From NCBI RefSeq assembly GCF_900172315.1, contig NZ_FWFV01000017.1, positions 1-49,920 of the forward strand: 49,920 bases of DNA. Direction: 5' to 3'. Every line of letters starts with the position of its first letter. Position 1 is the stretch's first letter. This DNA comes from Palleronia marisminoris. Its GTDB lineage: Bacteria; Pseudomonadota; Alphaproteobacteria; Rhodobacterales; Rhodobacteraceae. A program made the position numbers and the translations under genes. Positions 16,191 to 23,931 of the stretch are shown here, in pieces. The notes under the pieces were generated by a model. The model searched no databases. It was not told the origin of the DNA and saw only the letters and a program-made list of their open reading frames with translations.

Positions 16191-18335
16191 TCAGGTATCG
16201 TAATACCCGCTATCGTAGCCTGCGTAGCTGCCGTATTTGCCCCCGTAGCCGTAGCGCTTCATGCCGGCGGGATCGATCTGGCCCAGGACCATGCCGTCGG
16301 CGCTCAGATTGGCGGTCCGCAGGAGCCGCAGCGCCTCTTTCACCTGAACCCGGCTGGTCCGGTTCCAGGCCACGTTGAAGACGATCGTGTCCGCGTGCTG
16401 ACCGATGACCCTCGCGTCCGGGACGACCAGAACTGGCGGCGTGTCGATCACGACGTGATCGTAATGCTTCCTCAGTTCCGAGAGGAAGTCCTCGAACCGA
16501 TCCGACGAGAACAGGTCGGCGGCGTTCTGCGGGGATTTCTCTCCCAGCAGGATATCCACGTCCATTCGCGGATCCCGGACCAGGAAATTCGAGATCCCGT
16601 CCATCGATTCCGCGCGCATTGCCGAAATGAGCCCGCCTTTGACTTTGACCTGTCCCTTGAAATAACTATTCAGGGTCCGCCGACGGACATCCCCCTCGAT
16701 AAGAAGAACCTTCTTGTTCAGCCCGCCAAGGTTATGGGCCAGCGAAATTGCCATGGTCGTCTTGCCCTCGGCCGGCAGTGACGAGGTGGACATGATGATC
16801 TGCGGAGGAGCATCCGACGTGGACAGCAGAAGCGACGTCCTGAGATTGCGGATCGCTTCCACCGCAGCCGAGCTCGGCTTGTCGTTGAGATAGGAAATGA
16901 GTTGGTCGCGGCGCTTGAACGGCATGATCGGGATTTGCCCGAAAATCGGCAGCGCGGTCTCGTTCTCCAGCTCTTCGGCGCTGCGGAAGCCACGGTTCAG
17001 GAACTGCCGCACCAGCACGACCGTGATCCCGAGTCCCGCCCCCAGGATGAGCGACAGCGCCAGGATCAGCGGCTTCTTCGGCGAGATGTACTGCCCCGGA
17101 ATCGCCTCCGACAGCACGCGGCTGTCGGCCTGCGCCAGGCCGCGCTGCACGGTGGCTTCCTTGAGGCGGGTAAGAAAGGTCTCGTAGAGCGTACGCGTCG
17201 CCTGCACTTCGCGCTCGATCTGTTGAAGCCGTACCAGGTCCTCGGATTGAGCCTCCACCTCGCCTTCCAGGCGCGCAACCGAATCCTGCAGCGTCTGGAG
17301 CTGCTGGAGCTGGCGGGTCAGGTTCGCATCGACGCGGGCGGCAAGCACATCGAGGCGCGCCTCGATCGCCTCACTGTCCGCGTCCCCCTCGACCAGGTTC
17401 GAAAGGGTGGGATCGTCAAGTATCTCCGCCAATTGCTCGTAGTTGCCAGCGGCGCGCAGCTCGGCGATCTGTTCCTGCCGGGCTTCGGTCAGGGCCACAT
17501 CGGCCGCCGCGGCCTCGGCGCGCTCGCGTGCGTCGATGAATTGCCGGTTGAGGGCTTCCAGTCCCTCGATGCTGATGAGGTCGATTTCGGTGCGCATCGA
17601 CTTCATGGCGTTCTCTCGCTCGAGCAACTCCATCTCGAGCTCCGCGACCCGCTCGCTCAGCCAGGTAACGGCGGTTTCGGTGGCCGCGAACTCCTGGTCG
17701 ATCTGGTCGGCGATGTAGATTTCGGCAAGCGTATTGGCGATTTCCTGGGATTTCGCCGCGGATTCCGTCGTCACCCAGATGTTGATCACGTAGGTTTCGG
17801 GGTGGATCTCGGCGTAGATCGCGTCGCGAAGAGCACTGATCGTATCGTTGAGCGCGGTCGCTTCCGGATCGTAACCGGGATCGAGGACTACGTCCTCGGG
17901 ACCCAGCACCGTATCGACGATGCCGCCGGCAATCTGGTCCAGGGAAATGATCGGCGGGGGAAGCAGGGCCGTGTTGAACTCGGGATCGGCAGTCAGGTCG
18001 AGCCGTGCGACGAGTTGCTTGAGAATGCCGCGCGACTGCAGAACCTCGATCTCGGTGTTCAGCGTCTGATCATCGGAAGACATCCCGGGGATGATCGCAT
18101 CGATGTTCAGGATCGAGCCCCCTTCCACCTCGAGCGCCAGCGAGGTCGTCGCACGATATGTCGGCGTGGCAACCACGAACGCGTAAACGCCACCCAACAG
18201 CATCGCGCTGAGCACGAAGAGCAAGATGGTGAACTTTCCACGCCATATCGCGCCGACGAGTCCGACCAGATCGATCGTGTCGTCGTTGCCGACGGCGGAG
18301 GAGGATGACGCCTGGCGCCGGTTGTCTTGAAGCAT
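16191..18335 (-). CDS. Wzc/ExoP-type polysaccharide co-polymerase with bacterial tyrosine kinase domain
   Basis: A 714-residue inner-membrane protein controlling chain length and export. In order: a first membrane helix (about 32-55), a periplasmic Wzz domain with long coiled coils (about 210-400), a second helix (about 423-443), then a cytoplasmic BY-kinase domain with Walker A SSLPAEGKTT (about 518-527), LIEGDVRRR after it and VVIDTPPV as Walker B. The last 20 residues contain seven tyrosines (YGYGG...DSGYYDT), the usual autophosphorylation cluster. GTG 18413 would add 26 residues. ATG 18335 is preferred because the extension does not resemble the family, but neither start has a strong ribosome site. 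It should work with Wza (48616) and Wzy (23932). Confidence 0.92.
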   Translation of the reverse strand: MLQDNRRQASSSSAVGNDDTIDLVGLVGAIWRGKFTILLFVLSAMLLGGVYAFVVATPTYRATTSLALEVEGGSILNIDAIIPGMSSDDQTLNTEIEVLQSRGILKQLVARLDLTADPEFNTALLPPPIISLDQIAGGIVDTVLGPEDVVLDPGYDPEATALNDTISALRDAIYAEIHPETYVINIWVTTESAAKSQEIANTLAEIYIADQIDQEFAATETAVTWLSERVAELEMELLERENAMKSMRTEIDLISIEGLEALNRQFIDARERAEAAAADVALTEARQEQIAELRAAGNYEQLAEILDDPTLSNLVEGDADSEAIEARLDVLAARVDANLTRQLQQLQTLQDSVARLEGEVEAQSEDLVRLQQIEREVQATRTLYETFLTRLKEATVQRGLAQADSRVLSEAIPGQYISPKKPLILALSLILGAGLGITVVLVRQFLNRGFRSAEELENETALPIFGQIPIMPFKRRDQLISYLNDKPSSAAVEAIRNLRTSLLLSTSDAPPQIIMSTSSLPAEGKTTMAISLAHNLGGLNKKVLLIEGDVRRRTLNSYFKGQVKVKGGLISAMRAESMDGISNFLVRDPRMDVDILLGEKSPQNAADLFSSDRFEDFLSELRKHYDHVVIDTPPVLVVPDARVIGQHADTIVFNVAWNRTSRVQVKEALRLLRTANLSADGMVLGQIDPAGMKRYGYGGKYGSYAGYDSGYYDT

Positions 18336-18465
18336 GTTCGCCCGTGTGTCCTGACCATCCGACGTTCTGATGGTATTTTCTTCTACTTCAATAGAGGCGA
18401 GGCGGAAAGCCACAGCCGCGACGCTGGAAATAACAGGATATCAATGTTCCGTAATGCGAATTGCC

Positions 18466-19497
18466 TTACCTCGCCCCGGCATCGATCCACGATTTCAACC
18501 GTTCGACGAAGGCCGGGGTCACGCCCGGCCCGTCCAGGACCAGCCGCCCGCTTCTGTCTCGTGACACCACCACCGAGGGGGCGTCCCGTCCGGCCTCGGC
18601 GCGGACGGGTTTTTCCCCCTGCAGGACGGGCTTTCCGCTGCGCGCCGTTCGCGTGGCGGCCTCGAAGAGGGCGCGTTCGGCCTCTGGCGTCGCAGCCCCC
18701 TGCCCCAGTTCCAGGCGCAACCTGTCCGCCAGCGCGTCGTCTTCGCGCAGGCGTTGCGACAGCTTCAGCCCCAGCCGTTCCGGCAAGCTCGCGGGGTGAC
18801 GGAGCACCCCGTCGAGGGCACGGACGATAGGCAGGAACGAGCCGATCTTCGAGCGCCGCGGCCGCGAGACGGCACCGAAGAGGCCCTGAAGCGCGGCACG
18901 GTCATCCTCGAAGACACCGGCCTCCACGGCCTTGGCCACGATTCGGGCGCGTTCGTAATAGCTGAGGTCGGCGCGGATCTCGTTTTCCTCGACCATGGCG
19001 CGATAGGCGGCGGCCTGGTCCTCGGGACGGCGCAGCAGCGCCAGCACCGTGTCCCCCGCCCTGCCCTCGGCCGCCAGCGCGCGCAACGCCGCCAGCCGTC
19101 GCCAGCCCGAGATCAGGCCGTAGCGCCCCCCGCCCAGATCCAGCACCTCGACCGGATTGCGCTGACCGCTGGCAGCAAGGCTTTCCGTCAGGCTCTGCAT
19201 CTCGGTCTCGTCGGCCGAAATGCGGTCGCGGATCAGGTGCTCGGCCTCGATCGCGTCGAGGGGCAGTTCCAGCACCATCCGGCCGCCTTCACGGGCGCGG
19301 GTCATCTCTTCCGACAACTCGCGCAGAGCGGCCGCCTGCGCCTGGTCCTGGGCCACCCGCGCGACGGGCGCCATGGGTACCGCCGGGCCTTCTTCCAGCT
19401 TGGCGGACGGACCGAAGGGCATGGCCTTGGTCTCGAACGCGCCCTCGGGCGCGTCGGGGAACGGGGTCGACGGGGTCAGTCTCTTGCGGCGGGCCAT
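18466..19497 (-). CDS. parB: ParB-family plasmid partition protein
   Basis: A 343-residue centromere-binding protein. A basic N-terminus (MARRKRL) precedes the ParB/Srx domain with RDRISADETEMQSL and LISGWRRLAALRA (the GxxRxxA box), then a helix-turn-helix region and a C-terminal dimer segment. The frame is open to 19635, but ATG 19497 has GGAG 8 bases upstream and the typical N-terminus; the longer version would translate the parS sites. It follows parA across 148 bases that carry three copies of GTTTCGCATGCGAAAC, the likely binding sites. It acts with ParA to segregate the plasmid at cell division. Confidence 0.92.
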   Translation of the reverse strand: MARRKRLTPSTPFPDAPEGAFETKAMPFGPSAKLEEGPAVPMAPVARVAQDQAQAAALRELSEEMTRAREGGRMVLELPLDAIEAEHLIRDRISADETEMQSLTESLAASGQRNPVEVLDLGGGRYGLISGWRRLAALRALAAEGRAGDTVLALLRRPEDQAAAYRAMVEENEIRADLSYYERARIVAKAVEAGVFEDDRAALQGLFGAVSRPRRSKIGSFLPIVRALDGVLRHPASLPERLGLKLSQRLREDDALADRLRLELGQGAATPEAERALFEAATRTARSGKPVLQGEKPVRAEAGRDAPSVVVSRDRSGRLVLDGPGVTPAFVERLKSWIDAGAR

Positions 19498-19523
19498 GAC
19501 GGTCTCCTCAAGGATCCGGAGAT

Positions 19524-19539
19524 GTTTCGCATGCGAAAC
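19524..19539. other. parS-like centromere site 1
   Basis: A perfect 16-bp palindrome, GTTTCGCATGCGAAAC, 27 bases upstream of parB. It is one of four identical copies in the window, all near the partition and replication genes, which is the expected layout of ParB-binding sites. Confidence 0.85.
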
Positions 19540-19563
19540 GGTGAAGACAGGGCGGAAAGGCGC

Positions 19564-19587
19564 TGGTGTTTCGCATGCGAAACACCA
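19564..19587. other. parS-like centromere site 2 (extended palindrome)
   Basis: The core palindrome GTTTCGCATGCGAAAC (19568-19583) is extended by four matching bases on each side, giving a 24-bp perfect palindrome in the parA-parB gap. Confidence 0.85.
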
Positions 19588-19623
19588 CGGCAGGAACGTT
19601 TCCAGGGTGGGCCAGAGCGTGCC

Positions 19624-19645
19624 GGCGTTTCGCATGCGAAACGCC
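19624..19645. other. parS-like centromere site 3 (extended palindrome)
   Basis: The core palindrome (19627-19642) is extended by three matching bases on each side to 22 bp. It ends directly against the parA stop codon. Confidence 0.85.
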
Positions 19646-21025
19646 TCATTCCGCGGCCTCCTGCGCGGCGAGGTCGGCGTCGCGCTTCCAGGCGCCCACG
19701 AAGAGGGATTTCACCGCGGCATAGGTGGCATCGAAGGTTTCGCGACCGCGGGCATAGGTCTCGCGGTTGAAGTCGCGGTAATCGGCCTCGTAGATGCCGC
19801 GCACCTGCTCGCCGGCCTGCCCGATGAGCGAGGTGTAGTTCTGCCGGTGCGGCAGCAGGGTCTGCCCCATATAGGCCTGCACCAGCGCACCCAGTTCCGC
19901 CTGCTGGGTCCCGTCATAGCGGGTGACGACCGCGCGCACCGCGTCCCATTCGAAGCGCAGCTCGTCCCGCCCCAGGGCCCGGGCGGCAAGGTTTTCGCCC
20001 TCTTCGATCGAGCGGAAGGTGGTCGCGAGCATGTCGAAGAACCGGCCCGTGGAGTCGAACTCCAGGAAGGACGCGCCAAGCGGCACCAGCAGGATGTCGG
20101 CCGCCGCCAGCCCGTTGATCGTGAGATACCCGAGGGCAGGGGGCGTATCGAGGATCACCACGTCGTAGCGGTCCAGCACCCCGTCGGCCTCCAGCCGGTC
20201 GGTCAGCGCGTCCCACAGCTTCCAGCCGCGCGCCGCCATGCGCCAGACCGGGATCTGGAACTCGGCCCAGTAGAGGTTCAGCTGCGCGCCGATCAGGTCG
20301 ATATTGGGCCAGTGGGTCGTCTGGATGACGTCCGCCGAAGTCAGCTTCATCGCGTCGCCGAGCGCGTCGTCGAAGGGCAGGGGGGCCTCGCCCCGGTCGA
20401 CCCGGCGCTGGTTGTCGCTGCGCAGATGCTCGCCGTAGTGACGGGCGAGCAGGGGGAAGACGGTGCCCCACTCATCCTCGACCTTGCCGCCGAAGATCGA
20501 GGTCATCGAGCCTTGGGAATCCAGGTCGATCACCAGCACCTTGTACCCGTCGAGCGCGGCCGACATCGCCAGATGCGCCCCGGTCGAGGTCTTGCCGACG
20601 CCGCCCTTGAAGTTGGCCACGGCGATCATCTTGGCGGGCAGCCCCTCGGGGCGGTAGGGCCGGTAGCTTTTCGCCTTCGACCCTTCCGCGGCGAAATGGG
20701 CGCGCAGCCGGAGCACCTCGTCGAGGGTGAACCACTTGGCCCCGCCCTCGGTCTCGGACCGGCCCTGCGGCAGGTCGGGGTTCTGCTTCAGCACGCGGCG
20801 GAAATGGGCCTGCGCGACGGGGATCAGGTAGCGGGTGATTTCCCAGGTCGAGAACAGCCGCAGCTTGCGCCCCCCATCCTCTTCGAGCCCCCGCCCGGCG
20901 AGGTCGTCCCGACCGGCCATGCAGGCCTGGGCCACCTGTGTCAGCGCATCGGTATCCATGGGGGACCCCAGCGTCTCGGCTGCGTGATCCGGTTCGATTC
21001 GCATGTAGGGAGGAAGTTCGCTCAT
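19646..21025 (-). CDS. parA: ParA-family partition ATPase with N-terminal DNA-binding region
   Basis: A 459-residue type Ia ParA. The first 130 residues look like the winged-helix DNA-binding region that lets large plasmid ParAs repress their own operon (STWEITRYLIPVAQAHFRRVL near 59-79). The deviant Walker A motif FKGGVGKTS is at 139-147, followed by VLVIDLDSQGSM and VVILDTPPALG as the other nucleotide motifs. ATG 21025 (MSELPPY) is preferred; the frame stays open to 21094. It drives plasmid separation together with ParB and the parS sites. It is divergent from repA, with about 390 bases of probable origin DNA between them. Confidence 0.94.
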   Translation of the reverse strand: MSELPPYMRIEPDHAAETLGSPMDTDALTQVAQACMAGRDDLAGRGLEEDGGRKLRLFSTWEITRYLIPVAQAHFRRVLKQNPDLPQGRSETEGGAKWFTLDEVLRLRAHFAAEGSKAKSYRPYRPEGLPAKMIAVANFKGGVGKTSTGAHLAMSAALDGYKVLVIDLDSQGSMTSIFGGKVEDEWGTVFPLLARHYGEHLRSDNQRRVDRGEAPLPFDDALGDAMKLTSADVIQTTHWPNIDLIGAQLNLYWAEFQIPVWRMAARGWKLWDALTDRLEADGVLDRYDVVILDTPPALGYLTINGLAAADILLVPLGASFLEFDSTGRFFDMLATTFRSIEEGENLAARALGRDELRFEWDAVRAVVTRYDGTQQAELGALVQAYMGQTLLPHRQNYTSLIGQAGEQVRGIYEADYRDFNRETYARGRETFDATYAAVKSLFVGAWKRDADLAAQEAAE

Positions 21026-21065
21026 TCTGTTGCCCCCGGCCGCAAGAGCCTGATGTGTCGTCTTT

Positions 21066-21142
21066 CCCTCTGAGTACGCTGAAAGGCATGACATGCCAAG
21101 AAAAACCTCTCATGCATAGGGTTTCTATGCAATATCAGAGGG
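21066..21142. repeat. nested inverted repeats upstream of parA
   Basis: An outer pair CCCTCTGA (21066-21073) / TCAGAGGG (21135-21142) encloses GGCATG-A-CATGCC (21085-21097) and GCATAG-N5-CTATGC (21114-21130). All arms are perfect. They could be ParA operators or fold as a small RNA; the sequence alone does not decide. Confidence 0.5.
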
Positions 21143-21195
21143 TTGGTTCAAGGACCGGGGCAGGGTGCAGCGCCGACCGGAAAAATCCGCAGTTA

Positions 21196-21213
21196 GTATG
21201 ATGTTATTCATAC
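21196..21213. promoter_or_regulatory. short dyad in the parA-repA gap
   Basis: GTATGA and TCATAC face each other across six bases in an AT-rich patch, between the nested repeats and the iterons. It is a possible operator for repA autoregulation or part of a promoter. Confidence 0.35.
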
Positions 21214-21282
21214 GTTACGGGCTCCGGTGCGGCACGGAAAATCATGATGAGCCAAGGCGTTGGGGATCGATTTCCGAAGCCG

Positions 21283-21348
21283 TGCGACTCTGATCCCACG
21301 TTGATGCGATTCCGATCCCACGCTGTTGCGACTCCGAACCCCCGAAAC
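21283..21348 (+). repeat. three 22-bp iteron-like direct repeats
   Basis: Units begin at 21283, 21305 and 21327 with TGCGACTCTGATCCCACG, TGCGATTCCGATCCCACG and TGCGACTCCGAACCCCCG, exactly 22 bases apart. That is two helical turns, so a bound initiator would line up on one face. They end 68 bases ahead of the repA start. A degenerate inverted copy may lie at about 21257-21276. These are probable RepA-binding iterons. Confidence 0.75.
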
Positions 21349-21416
21349 CACGACTGGACCCGACGCGCCTGGCCCGGCTAGGGTGTCACTGAAACCCCGA
21401 AAGAGGGCGAGCGGGC

Positions 21417-22415
21417 ATGACGGGCAGCGGGGCGATCCCCAACGGGCAGTTCACCGACGGGAGCGGTGATTTCTTCATCGCCGACATCTTCGGTGCGGCC
21501 CTCAAGGACGACCTCGCCACGATGGAGCATCCGCTCTTTTCGCTCTCGACCCGGCCCGACCGGCGCGTCCTCAGCTACGCGCATAACGGGGCCGAGATCA
21601 CCGTGACGCCCTCGGTGAAGGGCAGGGCGACGATCCACGACAAGGACATCCTGATCTTCTGCGTGAGCCAGCTGATCGCCGCGCTGAACGCCGGCCGGCA
21701 GGTCGCCCGCACGCTGAAGGTCACCGCCCACGACCTGCTGGTCGCCACCAACCGCGACACCTCCGGCGACGGCTACGCCCGCCTGCGCGAGGCCTTCGAG
21801 CGTCTCGCCGGCACCCGCATCACCACCAACATCGTCACCGGCGAGGAGGAAACCACAAGCGGCTTCGGCCTGATCGAAAGCTGGGAGATCGTGCGCCGGA
21901 CCCGGGGCGGGCGGATGGTGTCGGTCTCGGTGACGCTGTCGGACTGGCTCTACCGCGCGGTCCTGGCGCGCTCGGTCCTGACGCTGTCGCGCGACTATTT
22001 CCGCCTCAGGAAACCGCTCGAACGGCGGCTCTACGAACTGGCCCGCAAACATTGCGGCCGCCAGCCCTCCTGGACCGTGGGCATGGCCACGCTGCACAAG
22101 AAGGCGGGCTCGGCCGCGCCGCTTCGGGTCTTCCGGGCCAGCGTGCGCAAGATGATGGCGTCCGGCCTGCCCGAATACCGGCTGGTCGAAGAGCCCGGCG
22201 ACCTAATCCGGGTCGAGCGCATCCGCACCCTCGACCCCACGCTGCCCCGGCTTGCGCCCGAGGTGCTGGACGAGGCCCGCGCGCTGGCCCCGGGCTTCGA
22301 CGTCCATGCGCTGGAGGCCGAGTGGCGTGCCTGGGCCGAAGAGACCGGTGCCCGCCTTACCCGGCCCGACCGCGCCTTCCTCGGATGGGTCAAGACGCGC
22401 GCGGCCCGTGGCTGA
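21417..22415 (+). CDS. repA: replication initiator protein RepA (RPA family)
   Basis: A 332-residue initiator of the type found on alphaproteobacterial plasmids. The N-terminal part contains FFIADIFGAALKDDLATMEH (about 19-38) and HPLFSLSTRPDRRV. The middle has ARLREAFERLAGTRITTNI, a winged-helix segment, and DWLYRAVLARSVLTLSRDYFRLRKPLERRLYELARKH follows; these are characteristic of the RPA family. ATG 21417 follows GAGCGGG. It should bind the iterons upstream and open the origin. A fourth parS-like palindrome lies 13 bases after its stop. The exact compatibility group cannot be settled without alignment, though the rhamnose operon suggests RepA-I. Confidence 0.93.
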   Translation: MTGSGAIPNGQFTDGSGDFFIADIFGAALKDDLATMEHPLFSLSTRPDRRVLSYAHNGAEITVTPSVKGRATIHDKDILIFCVSQLIAALNAGRQVARTLKVTAHDLLVATNRDTSGDGYARLREAFERLAGTRITTNIVTGEEETTSGFGLIESWEIVRRTRGGRMVSVSVTLSDWLYRAVLARSVLTLSRDYFRLRKPLERRLYELARKHCGRQPSWTVGMATLHKKAGSAAPLRVFRASVRKMMASGLPEYRLVEEPGDLIRVERIRTLDPTLPRLAPEVLDEARALAPGFDVHALEAEWRAWAEETGARLTRPDRAFLGWVKTRAARG

Positions 22416-22428
22416 AATGCGCCGGGAT

Positions 22429-22444
22429 GTTTCGCATGCGAAAC
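22429..22444. other. parS-like centromere site 4, downstream of repA
   Basis: The same 16-bp palindrome GTTTCGCATGCGAAAC as the three sites between parA and parB, here about 2.8 kb away on the far side of repA. Outlying sites of this kind can extend the ParB nucleoprotein complex across the origin. Confidence 0.8.
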
Positions 22445-22568
22445 GCGGAAAAGCCGGGATTTGCAAGAAAAGCCGGGTTATTGTCGGTGAGAGCCCGGTC
22501 GCGGTGCGGCCTATGCCTGTTTTTTGCCCCTTTTCGGTGCAAGATTCCTGTAAAGAAGAGGGGTGGCC

Positions 22569-22736
22569 ATGATCGTTCTGTTTCCGAAACTCGCTCTTGC
22601 GACGGTGCTCGCAGTGACTGCGTCGGGGTTCGCCGCCCTGAACGGCCATGGTTTCGTGATGAGCGCCCTGGCCTACGTGCTGGTCGGCCAGATGGTCTTC
22701 CTGTCCCTTCTCTGTCGGGACCTGCTGGCATCCTGA
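22569..22736 (+). CDS. small two-helix membrane protein, function unknown
   Basis: A 55-residue ORF starting MIVLFPKLALATVLAVTA and ending LLCRDLLAS. Two hydrophobic stretches (about 8-24 and 30-49) are joined by the short loop NGHG, so it should be a membrane hairpin. AGAGGGG stands a few bases ahead of ATG 22569, a strong ribosome site. The 153 bases between repA and this gene carry parS site 4. A hairpin that could end transcription follows at 22755. I do not recognise it. Being next to repA it may belong to the plasmid backbone, but no function can be given. Confidence 0.55.
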   Translation: MIVLFPKLALATVLAVTASGFAALNGHGFVMSALAYVLVGQMVFLSLLCRDLLAS

Positions 22737-22754
22737 AGGGCCCGGAAGATTCCC

Positions 22755-22773
22755 GGGCGCCCCGACGGCGCCC
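22755..22773 (+). terminator. GC-rich hairpin after the small membrane protein
   Basis: GGGCGCC / GGCGCCC with a five-base loop, 19 bases after the stop at 22736. An alternative fold pairs GCCCGG with CCGGGC just upstream. There is no T-run, but it lies at the boundary between plasmid backbone and polymer genes. Confidence 0.5.
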
Positions 22774-22850
22774 CCCTGTGGTTTGCCGTTCCCCCTTGGG
22801 GTTGAAACGTGTATCATTGTGCGCGCGCAGAATGATGCAAAGAGTATGCA

Positions 22851-23309
22851 ATGACGGACAGGAAACACAGGATTCTTGCCGTGTCTTCCTCGGGAGGGCA
22901 TTGGAAGCAACTCATGCTGCTGTCGGACGCCTTCGAAGGGTCTGAGGTCTGGTTTGCTTGCACGGATGCCCGGCAGGGGATTCGATACGAGTTGGCGAAT
23001 TTCGTCGCGATCGAAGATTACAGCCAGGACGAGCCCCTGAAGATGCTGAAGGGGCTTTACGGCACGTTCAGGATCTTGCGGCGCATCCGTCCGGATGTCG
23101 TCCTCTCGACGGGGGCTGCACCGGGGCTGCTTTGCCTGCTGTGGGGCCGCGTGTTCGGAGCCCGCACCATCTGGGTGGACAGCATCGCCAATTCCGAAGG
23201 GCTGTCGCTGAGCGGACGGCTGGCCCAGCGTATCGCGCATCTGGTCCTGACCCAGTGGGAGCATCTGGCCACCGAGACGGGCGCACAATATCGGGGAAGC
23301 ATTATTTGA
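22851..23309 (+). CDS. PssD/Alg14-like glycosyltransferase membrane subunit
   Basis: A 152-residue protein like PssD and the eukaryotic Alg14 subunit. It has the N-terminal SSGGHWKQL (13-21) glycine loop and LSTGAAPGLLCLL in the middle, which anchors the partner at the membrane. It pairs with the next gene, which carries the nucleotide-sugar half of a split GT-B transferase. The two genes overlap by four bases (TTGA), so they are probably made in equal amounts. In rhizobia the PssDE pair transfers glucuronic acid to the lipid-linked oligosaccharide. That fits the ugd gene here, but the donor is inferred. Confidence 0.88.
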   Translation: MTDRKHRILAVSSSGGHWKQLMLLSDAFEGSEVWFACTDARQGIRYELANFVAIEDYSQDEPLKMLKGLYGTFRILRRIRPDVVLSTGAAPGLLCLLWGRVFGARTIWVDSIANSEGLSLSGRLAQRIAHLVLTQWEHLATETGAQYRGSII

Positions 23310-23785
23310 TTTTCCTCACTCTCGGGACGCAGCTTCCCTTTGATCGGCTCGTCAGGGCTCTGGACGAGGTGAGCACATCCCTGAGCGAGCCTGTCTTCGG
23401 CCAGATCGGCCACGCGAAATATCGCCCCGGCAATTTCGAGTCGGTCAAGTTCCTGTCGCCACAGGAATTCGACGCGCACTGCACCGCGGCCCGGGTCATC
23501 GTCGGCCATGCGGGTATCGGTACGATCCTGACCGGCATGGAACTGCACAAGCCGGTGGTGCTGATGGCCCGTCAGGCCGCCCTTGGCGAGCATCGCAACA
23601 ACCACCAGCTCGCCACGGTGGCCCAGCTCAGCAGGATTTCGGGCATCCACGTGGTCGACGACGCCAAGAGCCTGCGCGAGGCCCTGGCCGACCCCGAACT
23701 GGCGCCGATCACCATGGAGAGCTCGCCAGCCCGAGACCAACTCGTCGCCAGCCTGCGCCAGGAAATCACGGGCCACGCGTACTAG
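23306..23785 (+). CDS. PssE/Alg13-like glycosyltransferase catalytic subunit
   Basis: A 159-residue protein starting with the rare TTG at 23306, which shares TTGA with the stop of the preceding PssD-like gene. It begins (M)IFLTLGTQLPFDRLV, the normal N-terminus of PssE and Alg13. GHAGIGTI (about 71-78) is the donor-binding loop, followed by VVLMARQAALGEHRNNHQ. The frame is open far upstream in antiphase to the PssD-like gene, which hides the true start. With the PssD-like protein it forms a two-part GT28 transferase, possibly adding glucuronate. Confidence 0.88.
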   Translation: MIFLTLGTQLPFDRLVRALDEVSTSLSEPVFGQIGHAKYRPGNFESVKFLSPQEFDAHCTAARVIVGHAGIGTILTGMELHKPVVLMARQAALGEHRNNHQLATVAQLSRISGIHVVDDAKSLREALADPELAPITMESSPARDQLVASLRQEITGHAY

Positions 23786-23931
23786 CCGATGGGTTCCGCA
23801 TCTTCATTGGTCCGGATGCCCGCAGCGTTCACGGCTTCGTGCCCGGGTCGAGACACCGGTGCGCGAGTGTTCTATGGCTTTGATCGTGCGGCTCTCTCTC
23901 GAGACCCGCTCACAACCGTGGGGTCGGATCG

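Larger units (their letters stand above)
21026..21416. other. probable replication origin and divergent parA/repA control region
   Basis: No gene is seen in these 391 bases. From left to right it holds nested inverted repeats (21066-21142), a short dyad GTATGA-N6-TCATAC (21196-21213) and three 22-bp iteron-like repeats (21283-21348) close to the repA start. Iterons beside the initiator gene are the normal origin layout of RepA-type plasmids, and the dyads near parA fit autoregulation. Confidence 0.65.

Noticed and set aside
19498-19635. Longer ParB starting at 19635
   Set aside because: The extension would translate the three parS palindromes, and ATG 19497 has a proper ribosome site and the usual ParB N-terminus.
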